Shown: positions 21,559 through 36,500 of the stretch, piece by piece
How positions within the stretch are numbered: the first letter of the stretch is position 1
Layout of the letters: every line of letters begins with the position of its first letter
From: Branchinecta lynchi
Taxonomy: Eukaryota > Arthropoda > Branchiopoda > Anostraca > Branchinectidae
Direction: 5' to 3'
Assembly (NCBI GenBank): GCA_023053575.1
Contig: JAKZAP010000016.1
Location: 7,808,046 to 7,872,045 of the forward strand
DNA: 64,000 nt
Program-made: the position numbers and the translations under genes
The notes under the pieces: model-generated
Database searches by the model: none
Seen by the model: only the letters and a program-made list of their open reading frames with translations
Told to the model about the DNA's origin: nothing

Positions 21559-24500
21559 CTAAATAAAACAAATAAAATACATATGAACTCATCTGAAAGG
21601 GCAAGGGGAGTTCGACGATCTCTATTCTATTTAGCAGAAACATCACATCAAGAGTTATTTAGGAGAGATTTTAGTTGGTAAACGATCATAAAGACTGGTG
21701 CGAGATTCAACGCAGTACGGAAAGCGATAATGGATTCTCAGTAAAGAGAGATTGCAGCCTACCCGACGAAAACGGAAAAGGGTACAAAAGGAGTATTTTA
21801 ACATTGCGAGGTATACGGCTTTCGAATTTGAGAGTAATTTATCCATATTTAATATCTGTTCTGAGCCTGTATATTGTTGGAAACAGTTTGCTGGCTCTTT
21901 CTTAATTGTACGATCAAAAGCTTTGTAGAAAAGTTTCATCAGAAACTGGAGCTCGAAGCCTTCCAACTTTCCGTACAAAAATGATCCGTGCTTCCTATTG
22001 GTCGGATTTCAAAATACGCGTTATAACCTAGCGACTGGACGCAAGACTTCGTCTTTGTTTACAAACTTTGAAGCCTTCAAACTCTCAATATCAAGAAAAC
22101 TATTTTGGCAAGAAGAAGCCAGATTGACGTTTCCAGCAATTCACTGGCTCAGAATGGTTACCAAAGGCCGACAATTTAGTCTCAAAGTCGAAAGTCCTAT
22201 ACCTCCTAATGTTAAATATGTTTGATATGCTCCGGTGATGATGGTGTAGCAATATCCGTTTTCGTCGGGTAGGGTTCAATCTCTTTATAGAGAGATCGCA
22301 GCCTATACAACGAAAACGGATATTTCTTCACCATCATCGAAAAGGGAGAAAAACAAACAATTAAATGTTGTGAGTAATGTTCGGATTAACATAGGACAAA
22401 TTATAGGCGTTTTATATCCATTATGGGCCTGTAGGTTACTGGGGCCTTATGTTGATTGTTCAGTTACGGTACCGGAGGAGATTTTTAATCGAAATGAGAT
22501 TCTGGAGTTTTAAAACATCATTAAAATAAGTCTCGCATCCTCTTCCTCGCCAATCCCCCGGTTCAGTCATTCCAGCGCTATCTCAAAACTTTGCCCCCTA
22601 TTCACCAACAAGACCAAAGGTTTCGATGGGATCCCAAAAATTCAATATCTGATCCAGACAACTGGGTCTTGTCTTAGCCAGATCCAGTCTTCGCCAGACT
22701 CCTTGAACATTTTTACAATTAAAATTCAGAAACAGATTAAGGCCAAATAGCTAATCACCTGAGAAAACCAAGTTCAGATTTGGATTCAGCATGTGTGTTT
22801 ACCCCTATAAGTCATATCTGTTTTGACGAAAACTTCCTGCCACTTCTGCCAATTTCCCGGTTCCGGCCGAACTCCAGAACTACTTGTCCGGCGAAAAAAG
22901 AAAGCTCAAAGACGAAATCAGGGTACCTTCTTTCCCCAGTAATGAACATCTAATCAACTTCAAATAGAAATTTAGCTTATAACAAATTTCCGATTCCAGC
23001 CGGATTCCGGTCGAACTATATGTCCGGGTAAAATACGATTGTCACACAGGGACTCAGCATCTCTTCTTACCCCTAAATCGCTTATCTAATCAACTAGAAA
23101 TAAAACTTTGACTTCCAACAGTTTTCCGGTTTTGGCCGGATTCCGGACGAACTACATGTCCGGGTAGAAACTTGTTTTCACATAAGTGTTCAGCATGTCT
23201 TCTTGCCCTAAATCCAACATCCAATCAACTCCAAATTAAACTTTTAATTTTGACAAACTTTCCGGTTTGGGCCGGATTCCGGTCGAAATACTTGTCCGTC
23301 GGGAAAATAGTTTTCACCGTCGTCTTCAGCATGTCTCCCTACCTCTAAATCGAACATCTAATCAATTTCAAATAAAACTTTTACTTTCAACAAACTTTCC
23401 GGTTTGGGCCGGATTCCAGGCGAAATACTTGTCCGTCGAGAAAATAATTTTCACCATCGTCTTCAGCATGTCTTCCTACCCCTAAATCGAACATCTAATC
23501 ACCTTCAAATAAAACTTTTACTTTCAACAAACTTTCCGGTTTTGGCCGGATATCGGGCGAACTACTTGTCCGATGACAAAATGGTTTTCACCATCGTGTT
23601 CAGCATGTCTTCTTACCCCATAATCGACTATCACATTAGCTGTTTCAAAATATTTTGTTTGTCCCTTAATTTCAATCCCCTCCCTCACCCCTAAATGTAG
23701 AGCTACAAAGCCCATCTACGAACTTGACTGGTCCGACGACCCAACGAACCTTCTCACCAAGTTTCATCAAAATATCTCATTCCCTTCGAGAGTTATCGTG
23801 CTTACAGACGGACGGACGGACAGTCGGACAACTTTTGCGATGTCATAGGTATCCCTCCACTTACGTTTTCGGATCCCAAAAACTACAACGAAAAAGTGTT
23901 ACAATCTTGAATTTCTTCAACAATTTTCGTGTTATTACAGTTTCGGGATATTCTCTCGAATCTTTGGGACTTCCAGCAAATTTGTTCTCGTCTATACAAA
24001 TGGTCGTTTTGTGCACCTTTGAGTCAAAGCCTGGTTTCCTAGTTGGTAAGTTGACTCGTGTCCGTTTTCGTAAGGTAGGGTGCCTACTATTTGTGTCCCT
24101 CTACACAAATAGTTGCGTTTTTTATGTATTTGCTATAGTTTCGAACCAGAAACTACGGAGCTCAAACTAACAAGACCAAAGGTTTCGATGGGATCCCAAA
24201 AATTCAATATCTGATCCAGACAATTGGGTCTTGTCTTAGCCAGATCCAGTCTTCGCCAGACTCCTTGAACATTCTTACAATTAAAATTCAGAAACAGATT
24301 AAGGCCAAATAGCTAATCACCTGAGAAAACCAAGTTCAGATTTGGATTCAGCATGTGTGTTTACCCCTATAAGTCATATCTGTTTTGACGAAAACTTCCT
24401 GCCACTTCTGCCAATTTCCCGGTTCCGGCCGAACTCCAGAACTACTTGTCCGGCGAAAAAAGAAAGCTCAAAGACGAAATCAGGGTATCTTCTTTCCCCA

Positions 24501-27500
24501 GTAATGAACATCTAATCAACTTCAAATAGAAATTTAGCTTATAACAAATTTTCCGATTCCAGCCGGATTCCGGTCGAACTATATGTCCGGGTAAAATACG
24601 ATTGTCACACAGGGACTCAGCATCTCTTCTTACCCCTAAATCGCTTATCTAATCAACTAGAAATGAAACTTTGACTTCCAACAGTTTTCCGGTTTTGGCC
24701 GGATTCCGGACGAACTACATGTCCGGGTAGAAACTTGTTTTCACATAAGTGTTCAGCATGTCTTCTTGCCCTAAATCGAACATCCAATCAACTCCAAATT
24801 ATACTTTTAATTTTGACAAACTTTCCGGTTTGGGCCGGATTCCGGTCGAAATACTTGTCCGTCGAGAAAATGGTTTTCACCATCGTCTTCAGCATGTCTC
24901 CCTACCTCTAAATCGAACATTTAATCAACTTCAAATAAAACTTTTACTTTCAACAAACTTTCCGGTTTGGGCCGGATTCCGGGCGAAATACTTGTCCATC
25001 GAGAAAATAGTTTTCACCATCGTCTTCAGCATGTCTTCCTACCCCTAAATCGAACATCTAATCAATTTCAAATAAAACTTTTACTTTCAACAAACTTTCC
25101 GGCTTGGGCCGGATTTCGGGCGAAATACTTGTCCATCGAGAAAATAAGTTTCACCATCGTCTTCAGCATGTCTTCCTACCTCTAAATCGAGCATCTAATC
25201 AACTTCAAATAAAACTTTTACTTTCAACAAACTTTTCGGTTTTGGCCGGATTCCGGGCGAACTACTTGTCCGATGACAAAATGGTTTTCACCATCGTGTT
25301 CAGCATGTCTTTTTACCCCATAATCGACTATCATATTAGCTATTTCAAAATATTTTGTTTGTCCCTTAATTTCAATCCCCTCCCCCACCCCTAAATGTAG
25401 AGCTACAAAGCCCATCTACGAACTTGACTGGTCCGACGACCCAACGAACCTTCTCACCAAGTTTCATCAAAATAACTCATTTCCTTCGAGAGTTATCGTG
25501 CTTACAGACGGACGGACGGACGGACGGACAGACGGACGGACGGACGGACGGACGGACAGACGGACGACTTTTGCGATGTCATAGGTATCCCTCCACTTAC
25601 GTTTTGGGATCCCAAAAATTACCTCGCAGACGTAGTTTGGCGTAGTTTGACTTTTCGGAAACAAGAACTCAATAAAACGCAAGTAAGACAAAACAAGAAC
25701 CAAACTACAAACTTTGACGAAACAGAAGTGAATCCAAAAACACGCAACTCTAGATTCCTAGCACTCATTCTATATTTACTCCCTATGTGGGAATATAGTG
25801 AGAACTAAGGTGAAGCAGGATTCACAAAATGTGAAGCTCAATTTTCTAGATTGTTCTTAGTAGCCTAGGTCAGCGGTCCTCAAACTTCTCCGTACCATGT
25901 ACCCCTAACCAAAGGTTCGAAAAGGTTGCGTACACATGTATAGAAATATACACAAAATCGTCACTTGAGGCTGCTTCGTAGTCAAAATTTTGTCATATCT
26001 CGGCTCGATATCATTAATGGCGAAATTGCGCACAGCCAGCCTGTTTCTGTATTTGGTTTTGATGTTCTCCGTGCTTTCATCAAGCTGGATCGCAAACATT
26101 TTTGTTAGCTTGATTCGCAACCTAAATGACAGTATCATCTGCAATGTCTTCGATTGTTTTTTAAACAATATCGTTTGACACAGGAACAGATTTTACTGCA
26201 ACAATCGGAGTTTACAATCAACATTATTCTAGGGCTTATAATCAGAGGCGTCACGCGGGGGTTGGCGACACCCTTCCCCTGAAAGTGGTCGGCCATATCG
26301 GCGCGAAGCGCCACTATTTTTCGTACAAACAGTATTTCTTTCTTTTAAACAGTCGGTAAAAATGACCAGCCAGTCAGTAAAAACCTTGCACTCCAAAAAA
26401 CATTTTAGCTTGTGACGCCTCTGCTGGTAATATTAGGCTTTTGGCAATCAAAAATGAGGGAGGCGAGATTTTGAAGCTACAACAGACTAAACCGATTTTG
26501 GTACCTTCGCGTACTCCTTGCAAGGGTCTCGCGTACCCCTTAGGGTACGCGCATCAGCGGTTAGGAAACCACTAGCCTAGGTAGTGAGGTGGGAAAAAAA
26601 AGTGGACGGTCAGATCAATGCTTTTTCTTACTTTTTCCTGTGGACTAAACGCACAATAAGAGTCATCTGCTATAAGTATTTCTACCATATATTCTTCTCT
26701 CTTTACCACAATAATACTGTTACTGTCTCTGCTTCCCACAAACAACTCAGCGGCAGTGCTATGACGCGGGAGCGACTCACATCCACACCCACAGTTCGAG
26801 TAGACGGACCAGAAATATCGGTGAAATAACGTAGCGACGGTTACCACTTTCTACCAGGGTCTTCTTTACTAGCTTTTGCAACTTAAGTTGCGTATTTTCG
26901 GTTGTAGTTTTATACTTTCTTTTAGTCATGAAACTACAATTATCGGGAATGGACACACTAAACGGTACGAGCAAAGTATGAAACAAAAATTCTGAATGAA
27001 CTAAGAAACTTCGGCGGAGTTTCAAAAACTGCATCCCGCCCCATTGGAATCAACTGCCCGAAGAAACAGCAAACTCTCCATCACTTAGCTGATTCAAGAA
27101 AGAAATTGATGAAATGTTTCTTTCCCAAATGTACGACAGTAAATGTTTCGAAAGAACTTTGTAGAGGCTTCGTGACCTAACTATTTTTGCAATATATTAT
27201 TATTATTATTATTAGAACAAGAGTGAAACTCCACCGAAACTACATCCAATAAAACGCGAATTTACTTACCTTTAGTTCCTTGTCTTGGCAGGGCGATGCC
27301 TCGTAAAGCTGCTTTGCACCTTCTACGTTACATATTTTGTCTTGTGAACTGTGAATAACCAGAAATGGGACGCTCATTTTGCTGAAATTGTCGTTTGCAA
27401 ACTAAAACAAAAAAAATATATTCAAATAATGCATAAAACAGATATAAGTAAGTAAGTAAGTAAGTAATTTATTTATAACCCGCCGTTTTCAGAAACCGGA

Positions 27501-30500
27501 GTAAATGAAGAAAGTAAATAAAACACATAAAAATACACAAAAATACACTTAATTTCAATCGTCGGCCAGGAAGCAGTGTAGAAGGTCGTGCGCTGGTTGG
27601 GTTCTGTTGTCAATGATTTTTTATAGCGACGAAGAAACATCCAAAAGGGTAACACTTGCATCTTGAATTTTGAACTTCTCCGTCAAAGTATGGTTATGGC
27701 ATAATTTAGACAAGTGGAGCAGGTGCTTTGCATATTTAAAATAACATGATCTCATCTTTTTGATCTCCTTCTTTCGCAGAACACGAGTGACACCAGAACG
27801 AAACAGTATAGAAGGAGCGCAGAAGGTGCTGTACAATTTTCCCAAAGCTGTACGATTATAGCGCCCCCGGTTCGGGACGATGCGCCCATAGGCGGTCAGC
27901 TACGATACTTTAAAGCATCATAGCTGACATATCCGGGGGTTCAAGGAATATTTAAAAACACCAAGAACTACGAGGTCATATGGCACTTGTTATGGGTAGG
28001 TGATGCAAGAAAGTAGATGAGAATGTCACAAAATACCACCTTCAACCCCCCTAGGTTCAGACCTAGAAAATAGGATATCTACTTTCACTCGAGTATGAGT
28101 ATTTCCGGCATTGCGTCGGAATATCTAGGGTATATTACTTTTCTACCTTTTAAGTTTAGATCCACTCGTTTCATTCCTAAACATGCCACACTATTTCCGG
28201 TACCCCCCCCCCCCCTCCGAGTCCCCCTGCCACGGTAGAATCTGGTTCGGACACATAAAGGAATCAGCTAAAGCATCTTCTCTTACCGCCTATCAAGTTT
28301 CACTCGAATCTGAGCATTTTTCGGAAAACTGCTCGAGCACCGTGCTCGGATTCGGTCCGGACCCTGAAATGTCATCTAGGGCATATGATCTCTCTACTTT
28401 CCAAGTTTCATTAAAATCGCTCCACTCCTGGCCACTCGGCGAGCCATAGAATTCCCGAGACTCTCCCTCCAACGCCCCCCTCTGTGACCGAATAGATTCG
28501 GACGCAAAATAACGAATCTGGGACGCATAAAGTCGGTCCTTTCCAACTTGCATCTCATTCGTTTGGTTTTTGTGCACGTCAAAAAGTTTCCAGACCCCCC
28601 TTCAACTCCCCCAACCATACATGTTCGGAAATATGTTTTGCATATCTAGGTCATCAGTTCTTTTCACCCATAAAGTTTCACTCGAATCGGACCCTGTTCC
28701 ACCTGTTCGCAACCTAGGGAAGTCAGTAATTTCCGGATTCCCATTCCCTTAGCTCCCTCAAAAATGGTCGGATCCAGGAACGGATGTTTTCTTAGGGCAT
28801 CGTTTCGGGTTCTTAAGTCTATTTGGTCGGGTCAGTAATATGCCCACCGAGTTTTATCGTCCTTGGCACATCTGGAAGTGTCATTACTCGCGATCACTGG
28901 AATTCCGGGAAACCTCCTCCAACTCCCCCCTAAGAGCTACGGTAAGATCTTGTTCTGTCAAAAATGTGTCTACGTTTTTCCTACCAAATTCTATCCTGAT
29001 CCCTCGACTCTTAAGCGTTTCCCAAGATTTCCGGTTTCCCCCTCCAGCTCCCCCCAAAGTCATCGGATCCGGTCCAGATTTTAAGTGGGTCATTTGAGGC
29101 ACGAGGTCTCTCCAAATATCCAATTTCATTGCTATCCAACCACCCGTTCGAAAGTTATAAATAACTCAAGGTTCCAGATTCCCCCTCCCTCCACTCCCCA
29201 CGATGCTCGGATCGGAAAAGTGACTATTTCCAGCTTAATCATCCAAGGTCCCTGATACGCCTGCCAAGTTCCATTGTCTTAGCACATTCGGAAGTACAAA
29301 CTAGCGAACTTCCGACGTACGGTACGAACACCGGAATTCCGTTACCCCCTCAACCGCCCACTGTGCCCGAAACCAGTCCGGATATTTCGACTATGTATCT
29401 AGGAATTGTCTTCCCACCAAGTTTCATCACCGATCCCTCCACTCTAAGGGTTTTCCGAGATTTCCGCCCCCCCCCCCCTCCAGCTCCCCCCCAAAGTCGC
29501 TGGATCCGGTCCGGATTTTAAGCGGGTCGCCTGAAACATAGGGTCTTTCCGAATATCAAGTTTCATTAAGATCTCATCACCCGCTCATAAGTTATAAATA
29601 TCTCTAGATTCCGGATTCCCCTCCCTCAACTCCCCCCATGATGCTCAGATCAGTGAAGTGACAATTTCCAACTTAATCTTTTGAGGTCCCAGATACGCCT
29701 GCCAAGTTGCATCGTCCTAGCCTATGTGGAAGTGCCCGAACTAGCAAAACCTGGACAGACCGACGGACGGACAGAAATTGGCGACCGCTACATGGCACTT
29801 GCCCTTTCATGGCACTTGGCCAAAGGGCAAGTGCCATAAAAAACAAGAGCTACGAGCTCATATGGCACTTGTTAAGAGTAGGTGGTTCAAGAAAGTAGAC
29901 GAGAATGTCACAAACCCCCCCCCCCCTTCAACCCCCCTAGGATTGGACCTAGAAATAAGGTATCTAACTTCACGCGAGCCTGAGCATTTCCGGCATTGCC
30001 TCGGATAATCTAGGGCTAATATTTCACTATACTAGTTTGATTCCTAGGAGAGCCGTACTATTGCACGCCCTCAAACTTCCGTACCAGGGCCGTCTCGGGT
30101 TCAGCCACTTATACAGATTATCTAAGGCATCTTCTCGTACCGGCTATCAATTTTCACTCAGGTCGAAGCTTTTTTCGGGAAACTCAGGTTCGGTTCGAAT
30201 CGGACCCCCCCCCCCCCCCCCTCACCGTCTTTAAATCCGGTCAGGAACCTAAAACATGTCATCTAGGACACATGGTCTCTATTCTTTCCAAGTTTGATTC
30301 AAATCACTCCATCCGTTTGACCCCAACGCGAGCTACAAAATTTCCGCCCCCCCCCCCCCCAAATCCTCCCACTGTGGCCAAAAACGACTAGGACACATAC
30401 ACATCGCATCTTTGACATCTTCTCTTCTCGTCCTTCAACCTTGACTCAAATTTGAATATATCATATAACATAATAGTGTCTTTTTCTGTGTCTTTATGTC

Positions 30501-33500
30501 TGTTATTTATTTTCTTTTATTTACTCCACTTTTTCGAAATGGCGGGTTACAAATAAATTACTTACTTACCTATATCTGCGAATTTACGATTTCCGCCTGA
30601 CCCTCCTCCTTTACCGTTGCCGGATCCGGTTCGGATTCCAAATAGCAAACTAGACAGCATAAACTCGGTACTGTCCCACTTGCATCCCAGTCGGCCCATT
30701 CGTTTGGTTTTTGGCCATGTCAAAAGTTTACGGTCCTTCCCCCCCCCCCCCCCCTCAAGCTACCCCAGCCAATGCCGCATGTGGTTTGGAGACATGTTTT
30801 GCATACCTAGCTCATTAGTTCTTACCACCCATAAAATTTCACTCGAATCGGACCACTCCGCAAGTCAGTAATTTCTGTATTCCCCTCCCTTAACTCCCGC
30901 CAAACTGGGTCGGATCCAGAAAAAGACATTTTCCTAGGGCATTGTGTCAGGTCTTTAATACTATTTAGTCGGGTCACTAATATTCCTGCCTAGTTTCATC
31001 GTCCTTAACACATCGTCCTATCATAACTCGCGATTACCGGAAACCCCCTTCGACTCCCCTTAAAGAGCCCCGATATGATGCGGTTCCGTCAAGAATCTAT
31101 TTACGGCTTATGCTTGCTCTTCCCACCAAATTTCTTCCCGATCCCTCGGCGCTAGGCGTTTCACGAATATTCCGGTGTCCCCCTTCAACCCCCCCCCCCC
31201 AAAAAAAGGTATTGAATCCGGTCCGGGCTTGACATGAAACATCTGAGACGACACCTCTTTCCACTTGCCAAGTTTCATTGAAATCCGATCGCCCGTTCGA
31301 CAGTTATGAATGTCACAAGATTCCGGATTCTCCATCCCTCCACTCCTCCCATGATGATCGGATCATGCAAACGACTATTGTCAACTCAGTTTGTTCGAGT
31401 CCTTGATATGCCAGCCCAGTTTCATCGTCCTAGTACACCAGGAAGTACCGAAATCACGGATAATCGGAAATCCGGACCCCCCCCCCCCCCCATAGTGCTC
31501 GAACCCAATCCGGTTATGTCAATGATGTTTCTAGGACTTGTGCTTGCTCTTCCCACCAACTTTCATCCTGATCCCTCCACTCTAACTGTTTCCCAAGATT
31601 TCCGGTTCCCCTCTCCACCCCCCCCCCTAAAGTCTCCGGATCCGGCCGGGATTTTACGTGGATCGCCTGAGACATGAGGTGTTTCCACATACCAAGTTTC
31701 ATTAAGATCCGATCACCCGTTCAAGAGTTATAAATACCTCAAGATTCCGGATTCCCCTCCCTCCCCTCCCCCCACCATGATCGGATAATGCAAACGACTA
31801 TTGTCATGTCAGTTTCTTCAAGTCCCTGATATGCCAGCCCAGTTGCATCGTTCTAGTACATCAGGAAGTACCGAACTCACGGATTATCAGAAATCATCCC
31901 CCCTCCGAGCTCCCCCCATAGTGCCCGAATCCAGTCCGGTTATGTCAATGATGTATCTAGAACTTGTGCGTGCTCTTCCCACCAAGTTCCATCCTGATCC
32001 CTCCACTCTAAGCGTTTCCCAAGATTTCCGGTTCCCCTCTCCAACTCCCCCCAAAGTCACCGGATCCGGTCCGGATTTTATGTGGAACGTCTGAGACACG
32101 AGGTCTCTCCAAATACCAAGTTTCATTAAGATCCGATCACCCGTTCAAGAGTATTAAATACCTCGAGATTCCGGATTCCCCCTCCCTCTACTCCTCCCAC
32201 GAGGCTCGGATCGGGGAAGTGACTATTTCCAACTTAATCATTTGGGGTCCCTGATATGCCTGCCAAGTTTCATCGTCCTAGCTTATGTGGAAGTGCCCGA
32301 ACTAGCAAAACCCGGACCGACCGACGGACGGACAGAAATTGCGATCCCTATATATGGCACTTGGCCGAAGGGCAAGTGCCATAAAAAGAGCGATCAGCGT
32401 CAAAAAACATTCATAGGCGGTAAACCGATAGTCTATTTCCAACACACACATCAATGGATTTTTCACGCCGAAAGCACGTCTACTTCTCGTTACAAACTAT
32501 TCTACCTTCCTATAACAAGAGCTACGAGCTCATATGGCACTTGTTACGAGTAGGTGGTACAAGAAAGTAGATGAGAATGTCACAAAATCTTCCCCTCAAC
32601 CCCCCCTAGGATTAGACCTAGAAATAAGGTATTTAATTCCACGTCAATGATGTTACTACGCAACTCACCCCCCCCCCCCCCCCGCAGAGGAAGACGCAAA
32701 AATACACTCGCAAAAATACACGCCGGAGTGGGAATACATCGTCGCAGCCGTAAGCTTCAGAGAAGAATGGAGTCTGCTCCTAACTGGGAGTAAATTCATT
32801 CACTCGTACGGAAAAAACTTTCATTAATCTCATCAACTACTAGAATTAAGTTCATTCATTCGCAGCTGAAACTAGAAACGGTTAAAATCAAAACAAAGAG
32901 ACACAGTAACACAGTTGTGCTATTTTCCGTTAACATGTTGAATAAATGTCAGTGTAACTTTAATATTTGTAGTATTTAGTATTTATGTAACTCGTGAGTG
33001 TTTCAAAGAATGAAATTTTTGTAGAGACAAACAAATTAGCTAGCTAATAAGTTTCTGTCTAATAAGCCTTACTTACTTGCTTACCTATTCAATCATACAA
33101 AAAGTGAGATTTTTTTAACCTTATCATGAAAGTGTAGGAAATCAGACTGTAGGCTCGTTTCTGCCATTCCAAACATTGTCCTTGACTCAGCCTGACGAGG
33201 ACCCTTGCCAAGAAGGGCCAAAATATCGCTGCCTAAGCATCCTCGCTGACGTTTCTGTTTTGCCTGCGTTTGAATATGTGCAGAAAATCAGGCCGGTACT
33301 AATCGTCTATCCACACCACGAACGGCTTTGATTGTAACACTTACGCGACAATAAACCCCACCGAAAAAATACATAAAACTGAAACAAGTGCTCGAGCAAG
33401 AGCTTTAATACTTGCGCAAACCATTTAACAACTCGATTCGATTGCCAAAGTTTGGTGAACTGGAGGGATACATTTTTTCGAGGGGGTGTACCGCTGCACC

Positions 33501-36500
33501 CTGGTATTTCGGGGGCTACTTCGATAAATTCAATTATTGCGTTATGTTGCTTTACAGAAAAAGGCGTGGAGGCGCGGAAGGCAGCGACTTGAACCTGTTG
33601 AGTGTTATTGTTTTCTTTTTTGTTTATTTTTGTGTTTGTAGTTGTGTATATGGCCACTGGCTTTTAAATACACGTACATATATATATATATATATATATA
33701 TTGATTTTAGTATTATGTTTAGTGCGTGTATATATTTTCTTTTATTTCTTTTTTCTTTTCCATTATGTAATCCACTTTTTCCCTTTTGTAAGCGGGCAAA
33801 ATAAATATGTATATACATATAAAGCTCCAGGATCACTGATGTCACTTTTCACATTTTTATGCGTACGATCGAGGACAGAAGGGAGGAAGTAGGAAGCGGC
33901 GTTTTGGCTTATGTGGAAGTGCCCGAACTAGCAAAACCCGGACCGACAGACCGACGGACGGACAGAATTTGCGATCGCTATATGGCACTTGGCCGAAGCG
34001 CAAGTGCCATAACAACAACAAAGGCTTCGATAGGATCCCAAAAAGGAATATTTGTTGATCTCTTTTAATAACAACAGGATCTTCTAGATGTTAGGTCTTG
34101 GCCGAAACATCTGATATCATCCCAACATAACGCTTAACCAGATCCAGTCGATAATACTTTCCATGAAAATCATCCCTTAATCTGAAAACCCCTCGCCACC
34201 CCTGAATATAGGGCTACGAGGCCCATCTACGAACTTGACCTGTACTTTGACCCAAACCCCAAGAAAGGTTCATCTCAAAATAGTAGTATGAAGTTGCACG
34301 AAAAACTAGCATGCAGTACGAACTGATGCTACTACATGCTTCTATGTCAAGGCTACCGTGTTACTGCATTATACTGCATACTACTATTAGCAACACTGGA
34401 TGCTATTATAAAAAGACAGGATGCTAGTTGATACCATTGCTTGAGATTGGCCTAGTCTGAAGCACATTAAATGATAGTATTCTTTACTATGATATATCAA
34501 TACATGAAATTTGTACGTACAACTATCATACAACTACACAGGCTACACATTTTTCATCGGGAAGGATCCGCGCACCATATTTCGTCAAAATATTCCAACC
34601 CTTCGAGAGTTATCGTGCTAAGAGACGCACGGACAAGCTTTAGGAAGTCAGAGGTATCCCGTCATTCACGTTCTGGAATCCCAATAACTGGTTCCCATCC
34701 GCCCTTATTTGTTTACATTCCCTACACACCTCTCGCTGGACCCGATGAAAAATTTATCTCAGAATAGAAGTATGAAGTTGTACGAAAAAGTAGCATGGAG
34801 TACTAACTGATGCTACTACATGCTTCTACTTCAAGGCTACCGTGTTACTGTTACTACTATTAGCAAGACTGGATGCTCCTAGAGCAAGAAAGGATGCTAC
34901 TGGATACTACTAATTAAGATTAGATTAGCCCAGTCCAGGGCACATTAAATGATAGTACTCTTTACTATTACATATCACTAGATGCAACTTTCTCGTACAG
35001 CTATCATACAACTACGCAGGCTACAAATTTTTCATCGGGGACCAAAGACTATCACTGGACCAGAGCAAAATGACACTAAGGAGTAGCGTAAAGACCTATT
35101 CTGTCCATGCTTTGCAAACGGGCAATATTCGCAGCTCCGCCCACTACGCTTGCGGCATTTAAAGCGAGACAAACTTGCGGGTTTAGACATTTCTAGTCAA
35201 GGAAAGATGCGGTCTGCACACACCAAGGAGACAATGGAGGCTTTCTCATTTTGTTGCTATATTAAGAATATGAAGTTATCGGAGCCAGCGCTGGCGAACG
35301 GCTGAATGAGTTTCAGTAGGGAAATTCTCTATCGCGAGTGGTGCTAGTATCGCTGCTATTAGAGTGTGTGTCAATTTTGTCAAGTCTTAACGCTAATTCC
35401 TGGTGTTATTTTACTCTGCACTTGACTGGAGAAGATAACGAAAGAGCACACAAGATAACATCAGAGGCCAGACGTCCCGAGGGCGGACATGGAGCTACCT
35501 CAGACATGTACTGCGCAACTCACCCCCCCCCCAGAGGAAGACGCAAAAATACACTCGCAAAAATACACGCCAGAGTGGGAATACATCGTCGCAGCCGTAA
35601 GCTTCAGAGAAGAATGGAATCTGCTCCTGGGCGGCACTGGAGTCTAAGGTAATTATCCATTACTGGGAGTAAATTCATTCACTCGTACGGAAAAAACTTT
35701 CATTAATCTCATAAACTATTAGAATTAAGTTCATTCATTCGCAGCTGAAACTACAAACGGTTAAAATCAAAACAAAGAGACACAGTAACACAGTTGTGCC
35801 ATTTTCCGGTAACATGCTGAATAAAATGTCAGTGTAACTTTAATATTTGCAGTATTTAGTATTTATGTAACTCGTGAGTGTGTCAAAGAATGAAATTTTT
35901 TGTAGAGACAATAAAATTAGCTAGCTAACACGTTTCTGTCTAATAAACCTTACTTACTTGCTTACCTATTCAATCATACATAAAGTGAGATTTTTTTTAA
36001 CCTTATCATGAAAGTGTAGGAAATCAGACTGCAGGCTCGTTTCTTCCATTCCAAACATTGTCCTTGACTTTCAACAGCCTGACGAGAACCCTTGCCAAGA
36101 AGGGCCAAAATATCGCTGCCTAAGCATCCTCGCTGACGTTTCTGTTTTGCCTGCGTTTGAATATGTGCAGAAAATCCGGCCGGTACTAATCGTCTATCCA
36201 CACCACGAACGACTTTGATTGTAACACTTACGCGACAATAAACACCACCGAAAAAATACATAAAACTGAAACAAGTGCTCGAGCAAGAGCTTTAAATACT
36301 TGCGCAAACCATATAACAACTCGATTCGATTGCCAAAGTTTGGTGAATTGGAGGGGATACATTTTTTCGAGGGGGTGTACCGCTGCACCCTGGTATTTCG
36401 GGGACTACTTCGAGAAATTCAATTATTGCATTATGTTGCTTAATAGAAAAAGGCGTGGAGGCGCGGAAGGCAGCGACTTGAACCTGTTGAGTGTTATTGT

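Larger units (their letters stand above)
25871..26574. mobile_element. hAT element (Charlie/ZBED-like) with exact 8-bp target duplication
   Basis: It starts CAGCGGTCCTCAAAC and ends GTTAGGAAACCACTA, flanked by GCCTAGGT at 25863-25870 and again at 26575-26582. It carries a deleted transposase gene on the minus strand and is itself interrupted by a smaller MITE (26243-26423). Confidence 0.82.

Noticed and set aside
26572..27034. Search for the last lipase B exon just downstream of exon 6
   Set aside because: No EDAAHS-like sequence or acceptor was found there; the true exon 7 lies at 21558-21454.
33412..33804. 130-codon plus-strand ORF in the Penelope flank
   Set aside because: It runs through T-rich and (TA)n sequence and is interrupted differently in the sister copy at 36340; no known domain.
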